Assembly: GCF_000150955.2 (NCBI RefSeq)
Contig: NC_011670.1
Coordinates: 1,035,766 to 1,099,765, forward strand
DNA length: 64,000 nucleotides
Reading direction: 5' to 3'
Origin: Phaeodactylum tricornutum CCAP 1055/1
Taxonomy: Eukaryota > Bacillariophyta > Bacillariophyceae > Surirellales > Neidiaceae
The position numbers and the translations under genes were made by a program. Numbering within the stretch: the stretch's first letter is position 1; every line of letters begins with the position of its first letter. Positions 1 through 10,153 of this stretch are shown one piece after another. Below the pieces are notes generated by a model. That model had not been told where the DNA came from and made no database searches. It was given only the letters and a program-made list of their open reading frames with translations.

Positions 1-762
1 ATCTCCTTCATAGTGGCTATTCAAAGCCTTCACCGCACCACGACCGTCACGCTTCTTCTCGAAAGGCGCAACATAAGTCCACGCCGGACCGTTCACAGTC
101 AACTGCTTCACCTGAATCCAAACTTTTCCGTTGTCTTTGTCGAACGCCGTCCCCGTATGGGGAGTCGACAACACCAATTTCTCGTGCTCCGTCTCAAACT
201 CGGCATCAGGATTAGCAACGTTGTCATCCTTCCGGACAACGTAATCCAACGGCACTTTGTTGACACCCGTCACGGAGCTCAAATAATTGACCAACAACTT
301 GAAGAACGGAATCCACTTCGTTTCTTTCGAGAACGGAGCCGGAGGCTTGACCTGGACATCCTCTTCGTCTTTCGCTTCTTCCAATTCACGCACTTTCCTG
401 GTGTACAGGTTTCCAATGGCCGCAGTAAAATCCGCCGCAACCACAGGGGTCCCCTGTCGGAGGCGCTCAGACACCCACAGATGCATTCCGCTGAGCTTGT
501 ACTCCCACATCATGGGAATAGCGATCCCAGGAGTGCCCGCCGCCGCCGCGACCGCAGCATTTCCGCCAGCAGCTGGCACTGCGGCCACACCATTGGTACC
601 ACGACGGATGATCTTGCAGATATCCTTGAGACGGTCACGGGTGACCAAGCCAAGGGAGTCCATCGCATCAAAACCTTCGTTCGTAAACGCGTTCGCCGCA
701 GGAACAGACCATCCGATCCGCCCGAGCGCACCACGAAACGCATTAGCACCGTCAGCAGCCAT
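1..762 (-). mobile_element. Ty1/copia-like LTR retrotransposon (diatom CoDi type), gag region, cut by window edge
   Basis: The minus strand from an ATG at 762 reads as a diatom copia-type gag protein. It starts MAADGANAFRGALGRIGW and continues with an NAFTNEGFDAMDSLGLVTRD-like stretch, which is typical of diatom CoDi Gag. The visible part reads as an open gag frame; pol would lie left of position 1, so completeness cannot be judged. The 5' LTR and leader should lie to the right, in roughly 870-1290. The plus-strand frame across this segment is a shadow. The family call rests on remembered resemblance of the Gag N-terminus. Confidence 0.75.
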
Positions 763-1975
763 GATATCAAGAACAATTTCAACGAAAAGAAAGAACAACG
801 AAACAACGTAACGCAATCCAAAAGCAGTTGCACCATCGCAAAAAAAACCTCACGGACCGCAGGAGCCGACACAACCCTCCAGGCTCAGCTACCTTCTGTT
901 CTAAGCCATAAGGTATCGCTCCATAAGTACTACACATATCCAGTGCTCCTCACCAGTGAGACTGGCTAGTTTTCTACATTGTCCAATGTAACTCACCAAT
1001 AGTCTGGCTAAATAAAAAGAAGTCATACACAATGACATAACTTTTCTAACACGCGTATGTCCAGCGGTCTTAGTGTTATACGTTATCTAGCGTATATCAC
1101 CAATAAATCGGTTCGGGTTTTGGTGTCATACCCAACAACAATATCGAAATTACCAGTCATAACGTATGACCTAACCATACACAATGGCTATCTGTTGTAA
1201 GACACACTCATTTTGGGTGTGTATATAACCTAAACAACAGTCTACTTTCACACCATACACAACAGCAAGTTCTCGCCATTTAAGGCTAGTTCCAGCCATT
1301 CCGACCACAGCGGCTCAATACCCGTGCAATCGTTTCGATCCGAACGGTTCAACGACCATGGGGAAAACCCATGAAAGCTGTATCAAACGAGCCACTTTCT
1401 CACCCGTTTCTCCCCACGAAGGTAAGAAACATCACCTTCACATCCGTGTATGCATTGGGTCTGATAAACTCTGTTAATCTCACCGTAGTGGATACGTAGG
1501 CCATGCAATAAACATCGTGGCGGGAAACGTCGGCATCAAGGTTAAAATTTTGTTGTTTAGTTTAAATAGTTTGAATACATAACAATGTTTGAGCGCCAAA
1601 TGATGCTACTTAGAGTGAACACGTTCTGTCCCCTTTAAGGGAGTTTTCACCTTTTTCCATCCCCTTTAGTGAATTTCCTCATTAAATTATTGGGGCTGTG
1701 ACATACTACCTATGTCACATCACCAGATCCACTACCACTGGATTTGCTCAGGTACCAACTCGAGCAGGAGTAGTGTCGGGCGACATACTCACCGTCGACA
1801 TTACGTGAGGCGGCAGAGAGTTATGTGCATATATACGTTAACTGTTAACACCTTTCTACCACCACTATCAGACCGATTTACCATTCACAGCAAAAGATCT
1901 TTTACATCAATTGCCGACCAGCTCTACTTATCGGTCCTCACTGTCCATCTAGGTCCAGCAAGAGTAGACCTCGCC
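763..1975. other. Leader and probable 5' LTR of the copia-like element, then intergenic DNA
   Basis: No coding frame is convincing here. About 870-1290 is AT-rich with repeated CATACACAA-type words (near 1028, 1178 and 1252), and it lies where the 5' LTR and leader of the minus-strand element should be. The LTR ends could not be fixed because the partner LTR is outside the window. The stretch 1300-1975 is ordinary upstream DNA of the next gene and includes a TAACTGTTAAC word near 1838, one instance of the recurrent ACTGT motif. Confidence 0.4.
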
Positions 1976-3001
1976 ATGGTACTGCGGCAACGCAGGATTG
2001 CAACGCTATTCCTCTTATTATCTGAAGCTCGGTCGGTGCATTCGCTGCAAGGCGTGACGACACCAATACGAAAACGAAATTTCTGTGCGTACGCGTTAGG
2101 AGAAGCAGATGAGCTGGCAAGGAGTGTCGGACAACGAAGGGAAAAGAAGAACAAGTATATCGAATTCTCTAAGGTTACGAGTGGAAAAGATCCATTTGAA
2201 AGCCTTTTGGAAGAGTCCTTTTCCAAACGAAAAGCGCTAGATGATGATATCGCTCGCAAAGACGAGCTTAGCAGTTCACCACCAAAAATTGGTAATTCGG
2301 GAAACTTATCGTTTCCTGACAATAAGAATATTGATCCGTACGATCCGACAACTTTTGGGTACATAGAAGTTGGGATTGTACGTGGCGCACATGGCGTACA
2401 CGGATGGGTCAAGGTCAAACCAACCACTAGCTTTCCTATAGATCGGCTCTGCGTAGCTGGCATAAAGCACTTGAAACCACCCAAGAAACGCGCCCCACGG
2501 AAAGTTCTGTTATTGGAGGGAAAACGTCGTAATGCGGAGGAATATTTGATTAAACTTGAACAAATTAATGACAGGGATGAAGCTTTGAAGCTCCGAGGAT
2601 CGCTTTTATACGTGCGAGAAGAAGAAAAAATGGCGACCGACCAGGAAGAGTACATGGTATCCGATTTGGTAGGCTCTGAGGTGTTTCTGGACACGCTAGA
2701 TACAGTTGAAAATCCGCTGTTTCTTGGCGTTGTGAACGGTGTTGTTTTTGCAGATGAAATGTGCTCTATTCCAGGACTCGGCCACGACATGTTAGAGGTG
2801 GTCCTTCGAAAGGGTCAAGACGGTATGGCCTCACTCCGCGACGAGCTTGTTCTTATTCCGATGGTTCCTCAAATTGTTACGCATGTCAGTGCTGCGAAAG
2901 GGGTTATTCACATTAATCCACCATCAGGATTACTCGATTTGACGTACTTACGAGAGGAGCGAGCCAAATTAAAAGGATTTCTACCACCGGGAAAGGGGTG
3001 A
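1976..3001 (+). CDS. RimM-like 16S rRNA processing / ribosome maturation factor, organelle-targeted
   Basis: RimM family proteins bind ribosomal protein uS19 and help mature the head of the small ribosomal subunit; eukaryotic copies act in organelles. Translation from the ATG at 1976 (good context, gccATGg) gives 341 residues. Residues 1-128 form a non-conserved leader with a short hydrophobic start, consistent with an organelle presequence. The RimM N-terminal domain runs from about 129 to 230 and has the conserved block YIEVGIVRGAHGVHGWVKVK. A PRC-barrel-like domain follows (about 240-340, ending in INPPSGLLDL). Upstream in-frame codons lack conservation, so this start was chosen over one at 1712. 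No clear ASAF plastid motif is seen, so plastid versus mitochondrion is open. Confidence 0.85.
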   Translation: MVLRQRRIATLFLLLSEARSVHSLQGVTTPIRKRNFCAYALGEADELARSVGQRREKKNKYIEFSKVTSGKDPFESLLEESFSKRKALDDDIARKDELSSSPPKIGNSGNLSFPDNKNIDPYDPTTFGYIEVGIVRGAHGVHGWVKVKPTTSFPIDRLCVAGIKHLKPPKKRAPRKVLLLEGKRRNAEEYLIKLEQINDRDEALKLRGSLLYVREEEKMATDQEEYMVSDLVGSEVFLDTLDTVENPLFLGVVNGVVFADEMCSIPGLGHDMLEVVLRKGQDGMASLRDELVLIPMVPQIVTHVSAAKGVIHINPPSGLLDLTYLREERAKLKGFLPPGKG

Positions 3002-3350
3002 ATGCGCCTGAGCTTCAATTCCAGTTGGTGTTCTACCTTGAATACAGTGCATAGTATGTCATTTACAACAGTCACGGGAGATCGAAACAACAAAGGCAAG
3101 CAGAGCTTCTGTGAGGATGGTTGGACCAATTGTACTTATATAGGTGCATCATGGCTTACTGTTGACCAACGTTGGCCCTTGTCTTCCGTACGCTGAGGCA
3201 TCGTTCCTACAACGTCTTGCTTGCAGTACATTGTACAAATTAAGGAACCGAAGATTATCGCAATTAGCAATGTGTTCATTTCTACTCCTTACATGTCATT
3301 GGCGTATCATCCCACGTGGATGGGTGTTAGACAAATTTGCATGGTAAGAA
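3002..3350. other. Intergenic, between two convergent genes
   Basis: This is the 3' flank shared by the RimM-like gene (plus) and the ELP1 gene (minus). The short frames here overlap one another and show no family signal. Nothing else is seen. Confidence 0.6.
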
Positions 3351-6300
3351 TCATACACAATAGGAAGATTCATGATCGAAATACGAGAAAAACTCATACA
3401 CAGAGCTAGAGAGTTCCGAAGACTTGATTGTGTCAACTTCATCTTCGACTGAAAGCCTAGTACTTGCGATTCTGGTGCCCCCAGCCGAGCGCTGATTACG
3501 GTCTTTATTCACCTGCTCAACCTTTTCTGCTTCCCATCTACATCGACGCGACTGGTCACAGCTGTCCGTCATGGATACATAGGAGCTGAAAAGCTTCTTC
3601 GCTGTTGCTTGCTCTCCAGTGCGTATTAGAAATATCACTGTTTTTGATATAGCATCACTATACCCGTCATCCAAGCAAGCAGATTTCATCGACTGGACAA
3701 GGCCATCTAACTCTTCGACACTTCCTGGTCTTATCTTCGATGATTTACCTCTCTTCTTCTTTTTAATCTTGTTTCGTCCAGCCCTATTGTACTTGCTTTT
3801 ATGACGATTGGTTTCCTCGGTACCTACAAGATTAAATGAGCTTGTCGACTTGATACTGATAATTGATGAAAGGCTCGCCGTGCTACCAACGCTACCTGTA
3901 CTGGCCGTGCTTGGGAGCGACGAAAACGAAGCGTTGGATCTAGAGGAAAAAACCGAGCTATCATCTTCGCCATCATCGATTTCCCCTTCTTCGCCATCGC
4001 CGGAACCAACCGCTTCTCTTCGGATTTTGATCACTTCGGCATACCTCTTGTTTGCATCAAAAAAAGATGCTGCTCTGTTTTGCAAATCTTCTATGGTCGA
4101 GTAGACATAAGAACATGCAGCCTCAACTGTTTTCCGACATAAGTCGTTTCGCTCGACGAGTTCGCCAATTCGTTTAGCTTCTACCCAGTTTTCGGCCCGG
4201 ATGAGCATATCCACTGATGCGACAGGGTCACAGGCGTAGTCAAGCAGAATTCTTGCAGCTTCACAAAGAAGCTCGTTTTTCGCAACACTACCTTCAGCTT
4301 TTGTCGCTAATTCGTCAGCGACTTCATGCCCAAGCAGGAACTTTCGATGTTCTACGTCAGATCCTGTTATTTCTCCCATGGCAATCTGAAAAAAAACCCT
4401 CCAGTTCTGTGAGACCCTCGCAGCTCTCTTAATGCGCTCAGTATCAGAAATGGAGCATGCCAAATATAATGACAAGGCAGTCTCCACTTTCTTCTCCGTC
4501 ATCATTTGGTCTCCAAGGGAAAGCATGATTTGCGCCTGCTTAGTTTCATCTTGTTCAAAAAGCTTAAGACCTACGCCATGAAGACTGTGCTCTTCAATTA
4601 ACTTCATACAACACCTGAAGTTGTCCGTTGCATTTGTATCAGCAAATCCATCTTGGGTAGGAAATTCCTGGCAAACGCCCGACCTATGCAAGTTCCGAAG
4701 AGCTCTTTCATACCTTTTTAGTCGCAAGTCTACTTCGTACCGCCCATAGAACACTGGAAAATCTTTGTACCGTTTTAGGAGGGGAAGATACACTTTTGGA
4801 TCCATCTGCGAGTTTCTGGCAACTGCTCTGGCGATTTCGTAGTCATACATACCCAAAGCAGTACTAAACAGAAGATCGTATTCTGCAAGAAATGCAAGAT
4901 ATTGAATAGAGCTTTGTGCATACTCCGAGAAAAGAGCCGGCTTTTTATCAGATACACAGGAATGAGTATCTTGCTGATACTCGACCGCATACTTCTTTAT
5001 TAGAGCCAATGCCTCTTCAAGTTTTGGGGGGTCCTCTTTAGCGTATGTTGAGAGGATCGGAAGTAGATATTCGTGTGTTTTACGAGTCTTTGAAGGAGAA
5101 GCCATGCCCGTTTCCATTTGCGTTAGAAGTTTGCGCATCGCAGCACAGATTTGATTCACTTTGGATGAGAAATCAAAACATTCTAAGTGCTCTCCAGTGG
5201 TTTTGAAGATTTGTCGCAAGTCTTTTGAGATAAGCTGACGAGACTGCGTACAATCGGAAGCTTGTAAACCTGAGATGAAAAGGTTGAGGTCGTGGATATT
5301 GTAGACTTCTTTGATGAAGACTGCCAGGCCGAAGTCCAAGAAATACCATGGATTTACATCCACAATCAAATTCAGATCGATCTTCTGACGACGCATCATT
5401 CTAAATGCTTCACCATATCGCCCATCAGAAATCTTCAAGAGGGAATAACGCAGCACCAGAGCTCGCGGATATATGGTTTCTAGATTTCCTCGTGGCATTT
5501 GAAGCACAGCAGCTGGTTGCGTAGGAAGTATCGCAACCAAACCTGTGCCCCGCTCAACATTTCTGGGTTCAAAACCAACGGAGAGAACGTTTTCCTCAGA
5601 TCCCATTAATGGATCGAATTGCCAGAGGTCTCTGAGAGCAATGAAGCGCATTTGGCAGTGAGACCCCGATGATACGAAACAGAGGTAAAGATGCATCATT
5701 GAAACTTCGAATGACGAAGCTGCATCGCAAAGCAATAAATCATTACAATACAGACGATGGCGGGCAGATAGACCCACAACGATCCTTGATTGGTGACAGT
5801 TAAGTGATTCCCCAACGCTCGTATTATTTTTCAACGCAGCAATCCATGGGCAGGGCTCTAACAGAGGTTCGACTTGCGAGAGAAGTAAGGTGCTTGACAT
5901 GACTTCGTATTCTAGAAAGTGACCGCCTTCTAGTTCAACAAGGGCGCCCTCCAATGAATCGCACCATTGTACAACGGCAAGAACTCTTTCCTTTAAATCG
6001 ATAGAATTCAACAGAGCGGTGTGTCCAGTTGTCATAGAAACCGCTATGTCCACAAAGGTCTCACGTGGTCGAGATTCTGTAGCACATAAGATTGCCACAA
6101 CCCGAAGTTCATCAGCACCGACCTGTACTATGACCATATTGCGGAGCTCCATCGGGACAAAACCAAGATGCGACGTATCAAGCTCGCGATGAGGCTTTGG
6201 TGCACAAAAATTGGATATAAAAGAGCTTTCCTCACCACCTTCCCGTGCAAGCAAATGAAGGCTTCCATTTGAAAGCTGAACAACGCCTATGATCGGTGCT

Positions 6301-7547
6301 ATACGATGTCGTATGAAAGCAACCTCTTTCACAGAAAAAGGGAATGTAATCTGTGCCGCCGACAAGGGAGGAGGGATGATAGCTCTAACAAGTGGGGTGA
6401 CTTTCAGCATACAGCCGTCTATCACAAATACGTTACAAGAGCTAGGCTCGCTCAAAACGGTACTCGAATCCCATCGAATCTTGTACTCCCTCCAGCTATG
6501 ACTAGAATCGAAAAGGACGTAGAGTGTACTGGGGTTTTCTGTGTGAAACTGCACCGAAGCAATCCGCTCAGCATTGTAAACAAATTCTTGTTTGAGGTAC
6601 CAGTGGTAGTTGGATCTATGCCAAATTTGTACTTTATCGCACTTCTCTGCCCTGAGACTCAACGCCAATAGCTTGCAGTCAGCATTCCAGTTCAAAGCCA
6701 ATACTACAGAAGCATCGTGCTCGCGAAGAGTAAATTCACGATGCCTTAAGCCGTTTGGCTCAAAGAATACCACAACTTGCGTGTTCTTCCCTTTGCGCTG
6801 AACAGATGCTAAAAATTGAGAGCATCCTGGTCCAGCCCAAGCTACTTTAGTTGGCTGAAGATTCCGCACCAGTTTGCCAGTTCCGTCTTCTGAACGGCCG
6901 ATGGCATGTAGTGCAAGCGTCTCTCCTTTGTATATTCGGAGTGATCGGGCAGAATCGGAAGCGTCTACAGAAGACACCGCACACAATGTGCCATCGGGCT
7001 TCCAGCAGACAGAAACTTCGTTGGCGAGATCCAACTTTGCTGAAGCATGAGTCTCAATATTTGTCTCGGCGAGGACCTCCCATCGTGCATTCATGCTTAA
7101 AAGTACCGATTTTTCGGTGTACGGATCGTCATCTAGTCTGTTCGAAGTAACTAGAAGAAGAATCTCACAATCAGGACTCCAGCACCCTGCCTCGATCCCA
7201 TTCTCAAATTCACCAACAATCTCTGCTTCTCCCGTTTCTGGAGAAATTTTTACAATAGCACCATCGTGGCTCATGCAGACAAGAATGGGGTCCACGTAAG
7301 TGAGACTAAACCAAGAAATGTCTCTTGACCCCATGCAAACATTACTCAACTCGCATGTCCAGACTACTTCTTCAAAATCGCTCAAGCAAACAAGTTTTCC
7401 TGTATTGTCCAGTAAAATACGAAGGGAGTCTAAAGATTCGTTGAGCAACTCGCAGATGTCGACAAGTTTTGACGTCTCACCAAAGACATCCCCGTGTCGA
7501 ATACATCGACGGCGTTCTCCCTGTATTGATAGGTTTTTCATTTTCAA
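3351..7547 (-). CDS. ELP1: Elongator complex protein 1 (ELP1/IKI3/IKAP family)
   Basis: ELP1 is the scaffold subunit of the Elongator complex, which modifies wobble U34 of tRNAs in the cytosol. The single-exon frame encodes 1398 residues, close to the usual family length (about 1,300-1,350). The N-terminal half (about 1-740) is beta-propeller-like. The C-terminal half is helical and carries the family block around ALGMYDYEIARAVARNSQ and VYLPLLKRYKDFPVFYGRYE. A Ser-rich linker is followed by a lysine-rich stretch (HKSKYNRAGRNKIKKKKRGK), which matches the basic tRNA-binding segment of IKAP. The ATG at 7547 is the first in frame. A TTGACAGTGAC word lies about 70 bp upstream, and the gene is head-to-head with a tRNA-splicing endonuclease gene. 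Confidence 0.95.
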   Translation of the reverse strand: MKMKNLSIQGERRRCIRHGDVFGETSKLVDICELLNESLDSLRILLDNTGKLVCLSDFEEVVWTCELSNVCMGSRDISWFSLTYVDPILVCMSHDGAIVKISPETGEAEIVGEFENGIEAGCWSPDCEILLLVTSNRLDDDPYTEKSVLLSMNARWEVLAETNIETHASAKLDLANEVSVCWKPDGTLCAVSSVDASDSARSLRIYKGETLALHAIGRSEDGTGKLVRNLQPTKVAWAGPGCSQFLASVQRKGKNTQVVVFFEPNGLRHREFTLREHDASVVLALNWNADCKLLALSLRAEKCDKVQIWHRSNYHWYLKQEFVYNAERIASVQFHTENPSTLYVLFDSSHSWREYKIRWDSSTVLSEPSSCNVFVIDGCMLKVTPLVRAIIPPPLSAAQITFPFSVKEVAFIRHRIAPIIGVVQLSNGSLHLLAREGGEESSFISNFCAPKPHRELDTSHLGFVPMELRNMVIVQVGADELRVVAILCATESRPRETFVDIAVSMTTGHTALLNSIDLKERVLAVVQWCDSLEGALVELEGGHFLEYEVMSSTLLLSQVEPLLEPCPWIAALKNNTSVGESLNCHQSRIVVGLSARHRLYCNDLLLCDAASSFEVSMMHLYLCFVSSGSHCQMRFIALRDLWQFDPLMGSEENVLSVGFEPRNVERGTGLVAILPTQPAAVLQMPRGNLETIYPRALVLRYSLLKISDGRYGEAFRMMRRQKIDLNLIVDVNPWYFLDFGLAVFIKEVYNIHDLNLFISGLQASDCTQSRQLISKDLRQIFKTTGEHLECFDFSSKVNQICAAMRKLLTQMETGMASPSKTRKTHEYLLPILSTYAKEDPPKLEEALALIKKYAVEYQQDTHSCVSDKKPALFSEYAQSSIQYLAFLAEYDLLFSTALGMYDYEIARAVARNSQMDPKVYLPLLKRYKDFPVFYGRYEVDLRLKRYERALRNLHRSGVCQEFPTQDGFADTNATDNFRCCMKLIEEHSLHGVGLKLFEQDETKQAQIMLSLGDQMMTEKKVETALSLYLACSISDTERIKRAARVSQNWRVFFQIAMGEITGSDVEHRKFLLGHEVADELATKAEGSVAKNELLCEAARILLDYACDPVASVDMLIRAENWVEAKRIGELVERNDLCRKTVEAACSYVYSTIEDLQNRAASFFDANKRYAEVIKIRREAVGSGDGEEGEIDDGEDDSSVFSSRSNASFSSLPSTASTGSVGSTASLSSIISIKSTSSFNLVGTEETNRHKSKYNRAGRNKIKKKKRGKSSKIRPGSVEELDGLVQSMKSACLDDGYSDAISKTVIFLIRTGEQATAKKLFSSYVSMTDSCDQSRRCRWEAEKVEQVNKDRNQRSAGGTRIASTRLSVEDEVDTIKSSELSSSVYEFFSYFDHESSYCV

Positions 7548-7891
7548 AAGAGAAGATTAGCTAGGACTTGCTTATTCTGTTTGTCAGAAGCGCTTCTGTA
7601 CGTATTTTGATGGTATTGACAGTGACTACCTTCTTTACGTTCATTTCTGTCGGTCGAGGTTGCTTTCAGTAGGCTGCTTGATCGGTTTTGATGGCATAGA
7701 AACGAAGCCAGTCTGTCCCTCATGCGGTCGACAACATTTTTGGATAGGGAAGTGCCAGCAAAATTCTGCGGCACAAGTCAACGATACACATTGCCGGTTA
7801 ACTTTTGGAACAAGACACGTTGCAGCCTACCATATCCAATCGCGACCATCTTCATCTTGTGCAAGCAAATTTTCGGTCCCAGAATTCAAGC
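7548..7891. promoter_or_regulatory. Shared upstream region of divergent ELP1 and SEN genes
   Basis: This 344-bp gap separates the divergent starts at 7547 (minus) and 7892 (plus). It contains TTGACAGTGAC near 7617, an instance of the motif found upstream of many genes in this window. The overlapping short frames show no family signal, although an upstream SEN exon cannot be excluded. A bidirectional promoter is an inference from spacing. Confidence 0.35.
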
Positions 7892-8400
7892 ATGGGGGAA
7901 ATATCGTCTCAGAAGCAAGCGTTGGATTGGGAGGAGCGTATTTCAATCGTACGCCATCATTTTGAGGGGAAAGGTTATCGCGTCCATTCGGGCCTTCAAT
8001 TTGGCTGCGAGCTCGTGCTCTACGCTGACGATCCTAGTAGAGTGCATTCTGATTTCTGTGTACAAGTATTGCCAGAAGGTTAGTGTCTTTACTACGTGGA
8101 CCTTCAGCTCTACTATGTCCAAAGATTGCCTTCTCACAAGATTTGATGACATTTGTCATAATGTTAGATGGCAGTTTAGACTGGAGAGGGATGCAGACTC
8201 TTGCGCGTTCAATGCCAAGCCTTCACAAAACTCTGATTCTAGTCTGTCCCAGAAAAGTGGACAAGGAATATACAATCGACGAGATTGCTGTCGCTACTGA
8301 GCATGCTCCATTCAGACATCGGAAGGTGAATGCAGAAGTTGGAGCCCAAGTCAAGAAGCGCAAAACATTTAAAGATGTTTGCGAGGATCGAATGGAGTGA
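7892..8400 (+). CDS. tRNA-splicing endonuclease catalytic subunit (SEN2/SEN34 type), short form
   Basis: This family cuts pre-tRNA introns. The model joins 7892-8078 and 8168-8400 across an 89-nt GT-AG intron, giving 139 residues. The spliced protein has the endonuclease C-terminal fold signature: KGYRVHSGLQFGCELVLY, then RVHSDFCVQVLPEDGSLDW, then LARSMPSLHKTLILV. The catalytic triad Tyr44, His52 and Lys83 can be placed. The intron joins VLPE to DGSLDW, exactly where homologues are continuous. Known SEN2/SEN34 proteins have an extra N-terminal domain that is missing here; either this is a minimal subunit or an upstream exon was missed. SEN15 is less likely because it lacks the triad. The C-terminal tail is basic. 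Confidence 0.75.
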
Positions 8401-9646
8401 TGTTGCAATTGGTGAAAAGGGTCTGTTGTTGACAGAGCACAACTTACGGTGGATCGCTAGACGTGCTCTAGTATACAGAAAGTTGCGCGTAGTCGAAAAC
8501 GAGCGGATGGCGCTGACCACGCAATACTGCACGAGAACTGGACTGACTGTGAACCGATGGATCGAAAGAGGAGGGACTTCGCAACAAGTAATTTGGCAAG
8601 CTAGAAAAGGGAACCAAACATAAAACACTTCCATGTCTCGTTGCGAATATTAAGACTTCTTGACAATGGCTTTACAGGAGTCTCGGATGTGTTATCGAAC
8701 GCTTCCGTGGCATGCTTCATCCGCCTTTATCCCGGTCTCTTCATAAGATTGTATTGATTTGAGCTTGGAAAGTGCGTCACCTCGGTTTTTTTAAACATCC
8801 TTCGCTGGATCCTCTGTGGGATTTGTAGACAGAACAGTGCAGTCCACTTCAGTGTCGGTAGTACCCGGGGATGTCATGAGAAAGAATTTTGTCGGAAACA
8901 CCGCACCATCCTCGCAACTGTCTTCTTGAGAGTTGTTGCATTGTGTAAAAGCCAGAACCTATCAAAACATCCAGAGCAGATTTTGCAATTAAGTCTCCTG
9001 TTGACGAAGTTTCGCCCTTTTTGTTGGGAGCATGTGTTTGCCGGAAAACAGCGCAATAGAGACTGGGATACCCAGAAGTCCAAAATAATAAAATCCAAAC
9101 GCGGGCAAGAATTGAAAACCAAACGTTTCGATGGAAAAAGACAAGTGATGCGACTTGGAAACGGTAAAAAACATTCCTTTGCGCTCTAGCACGTGCAATA
9201 GTCTTCTGTACCTTTTCCTAAACTAGGTATATCCCTTAGAAGTTTGCGATCCCCACCGATTTACTTTTTTTACAGTTCCTAATTGTCAACTTTCGTATGA
9301 AGACATGCGAATGTTATTTAAATGCGACCCTTGGTAAGATGATAAAACAATCAGTCAAGTCGAAACATAGCAACAGCAAAGGAATTCACTAACAGTAAGT
9401 TGTGGTGATCCTGAACGAAACTCTATATTCGGGTTGCCATTTTGTTTCTCGTTACGTATCAGCATGTCCTGTAGAAACCCTCTCTCTAGCAACTTCGAAA
9501 GCACGGTAAATGTTTCTACGTGTCGACTAACGCTCAATTTGGTCTGTGAGTTGACAGTGAGAGCAACCAGTAGCAAAAATCTGAGACTGGATGATACGTT
9601 TCAGAGACACAAAATCGCATGATCACAGGAACAGCTATAATCCAAC
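8401..9646. other. Long intergenic stretch
   Basis: There are about 1.2 kb without a supported gene. Short frames on both strands show no family signal and overlap each other. TTGACAGTGA at 9551-9560 is an instance of the recurrent upstream motif and lies about 90 bp before the next gene. Confidence 0.5.
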
Positions 9647-10078
9647 ATGAGGAGCTTTCTTATTTTATGCAGTTTTTGCCAGGCGGTGGCTTTCCTGCCC
9701 CTTTCCTCTGTGACTCGAGCTGGCATGCCGCACTCGGCCAGTGATCCCTCTCTTGTATCAATGCAAAGCCACGCCGACGGTGACATCTTGGCTTCAATCC
9801 GCTCCAACGTCGTTAAAGCTGCATGTTTTGGTTCGACGTTTTGGACAGTTCTTGGGGCGTCTTCGGCTGTCCAAGCCGCTGATGAGATTGAAATGGCGGA
9901 GTTGCCCGCCCCGTACGTTCCAGTTCTCTTCGGCGTAGCTCTTCTGGTCGGAGTCGGTCTTCTGACTGGAAGTCTCGGAGATGTCCTCGACGAAGAGGCT
10001 TCCTTGGGATTACAGTCTGGAGCTCGGGCAAAGAAAGAAATAGATCGCAGTCGATCTTCATATTTCAAAAAAAAATAA
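9647..10078 (+). CDS. Small plastid thylakoid-membrane protein, single transmembrane segment
   Basis: A single exon encodes 143 residues. The N-terminus is a signal peptide ending in AVAF followed by LPLSS, a version of the diatom ASAF plastid-import motif. A second hydrophobic stretch ending in ASSAVQA before a DEIEMAELP segment looks like a thylakoid transfer signal with an AxA cleavage site. The mature part would be about 70 residues with one membrane span (about YVPVLFGVALLVGVGLLTGS) and a charged tail with SGARAKKEIDRSRSSYFKKK. This tripartite design points to a nuclear-encoded thylakoid protein, perhaps attached to a photosystem. I do not recognise the family for certain. It is convergent with RBM22, 75 bp apart. 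Confidence 0.7.
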   Translation: MRSFLILCSFCQAVAFLPLSSVTRAGMPHSASDPSLVSMQSHADGDILASIRSNVVKAACFGSTFWTVLGASSAVQAADEIEMAELPAPYVPVLFGVALLVGVGLLTGSLGDVLDEEASLGLQSGARAKKEIDRSRSSYFKKK

Positions 10079-10153
10079 TATCCAACCTCGAACCATAGGT
10101 TTTGCTTATTAGTGAGACCTATCTTAATGCATGTTATGTGTGAAAAGCCAAAC

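Noticed and set aside
13-969. Plus-strand 318-codon open frame at the left edge
   Set aside because: It starts with GTG, and the opposite strand encodes a recognisable copia-type Gag, so it is a shadow.
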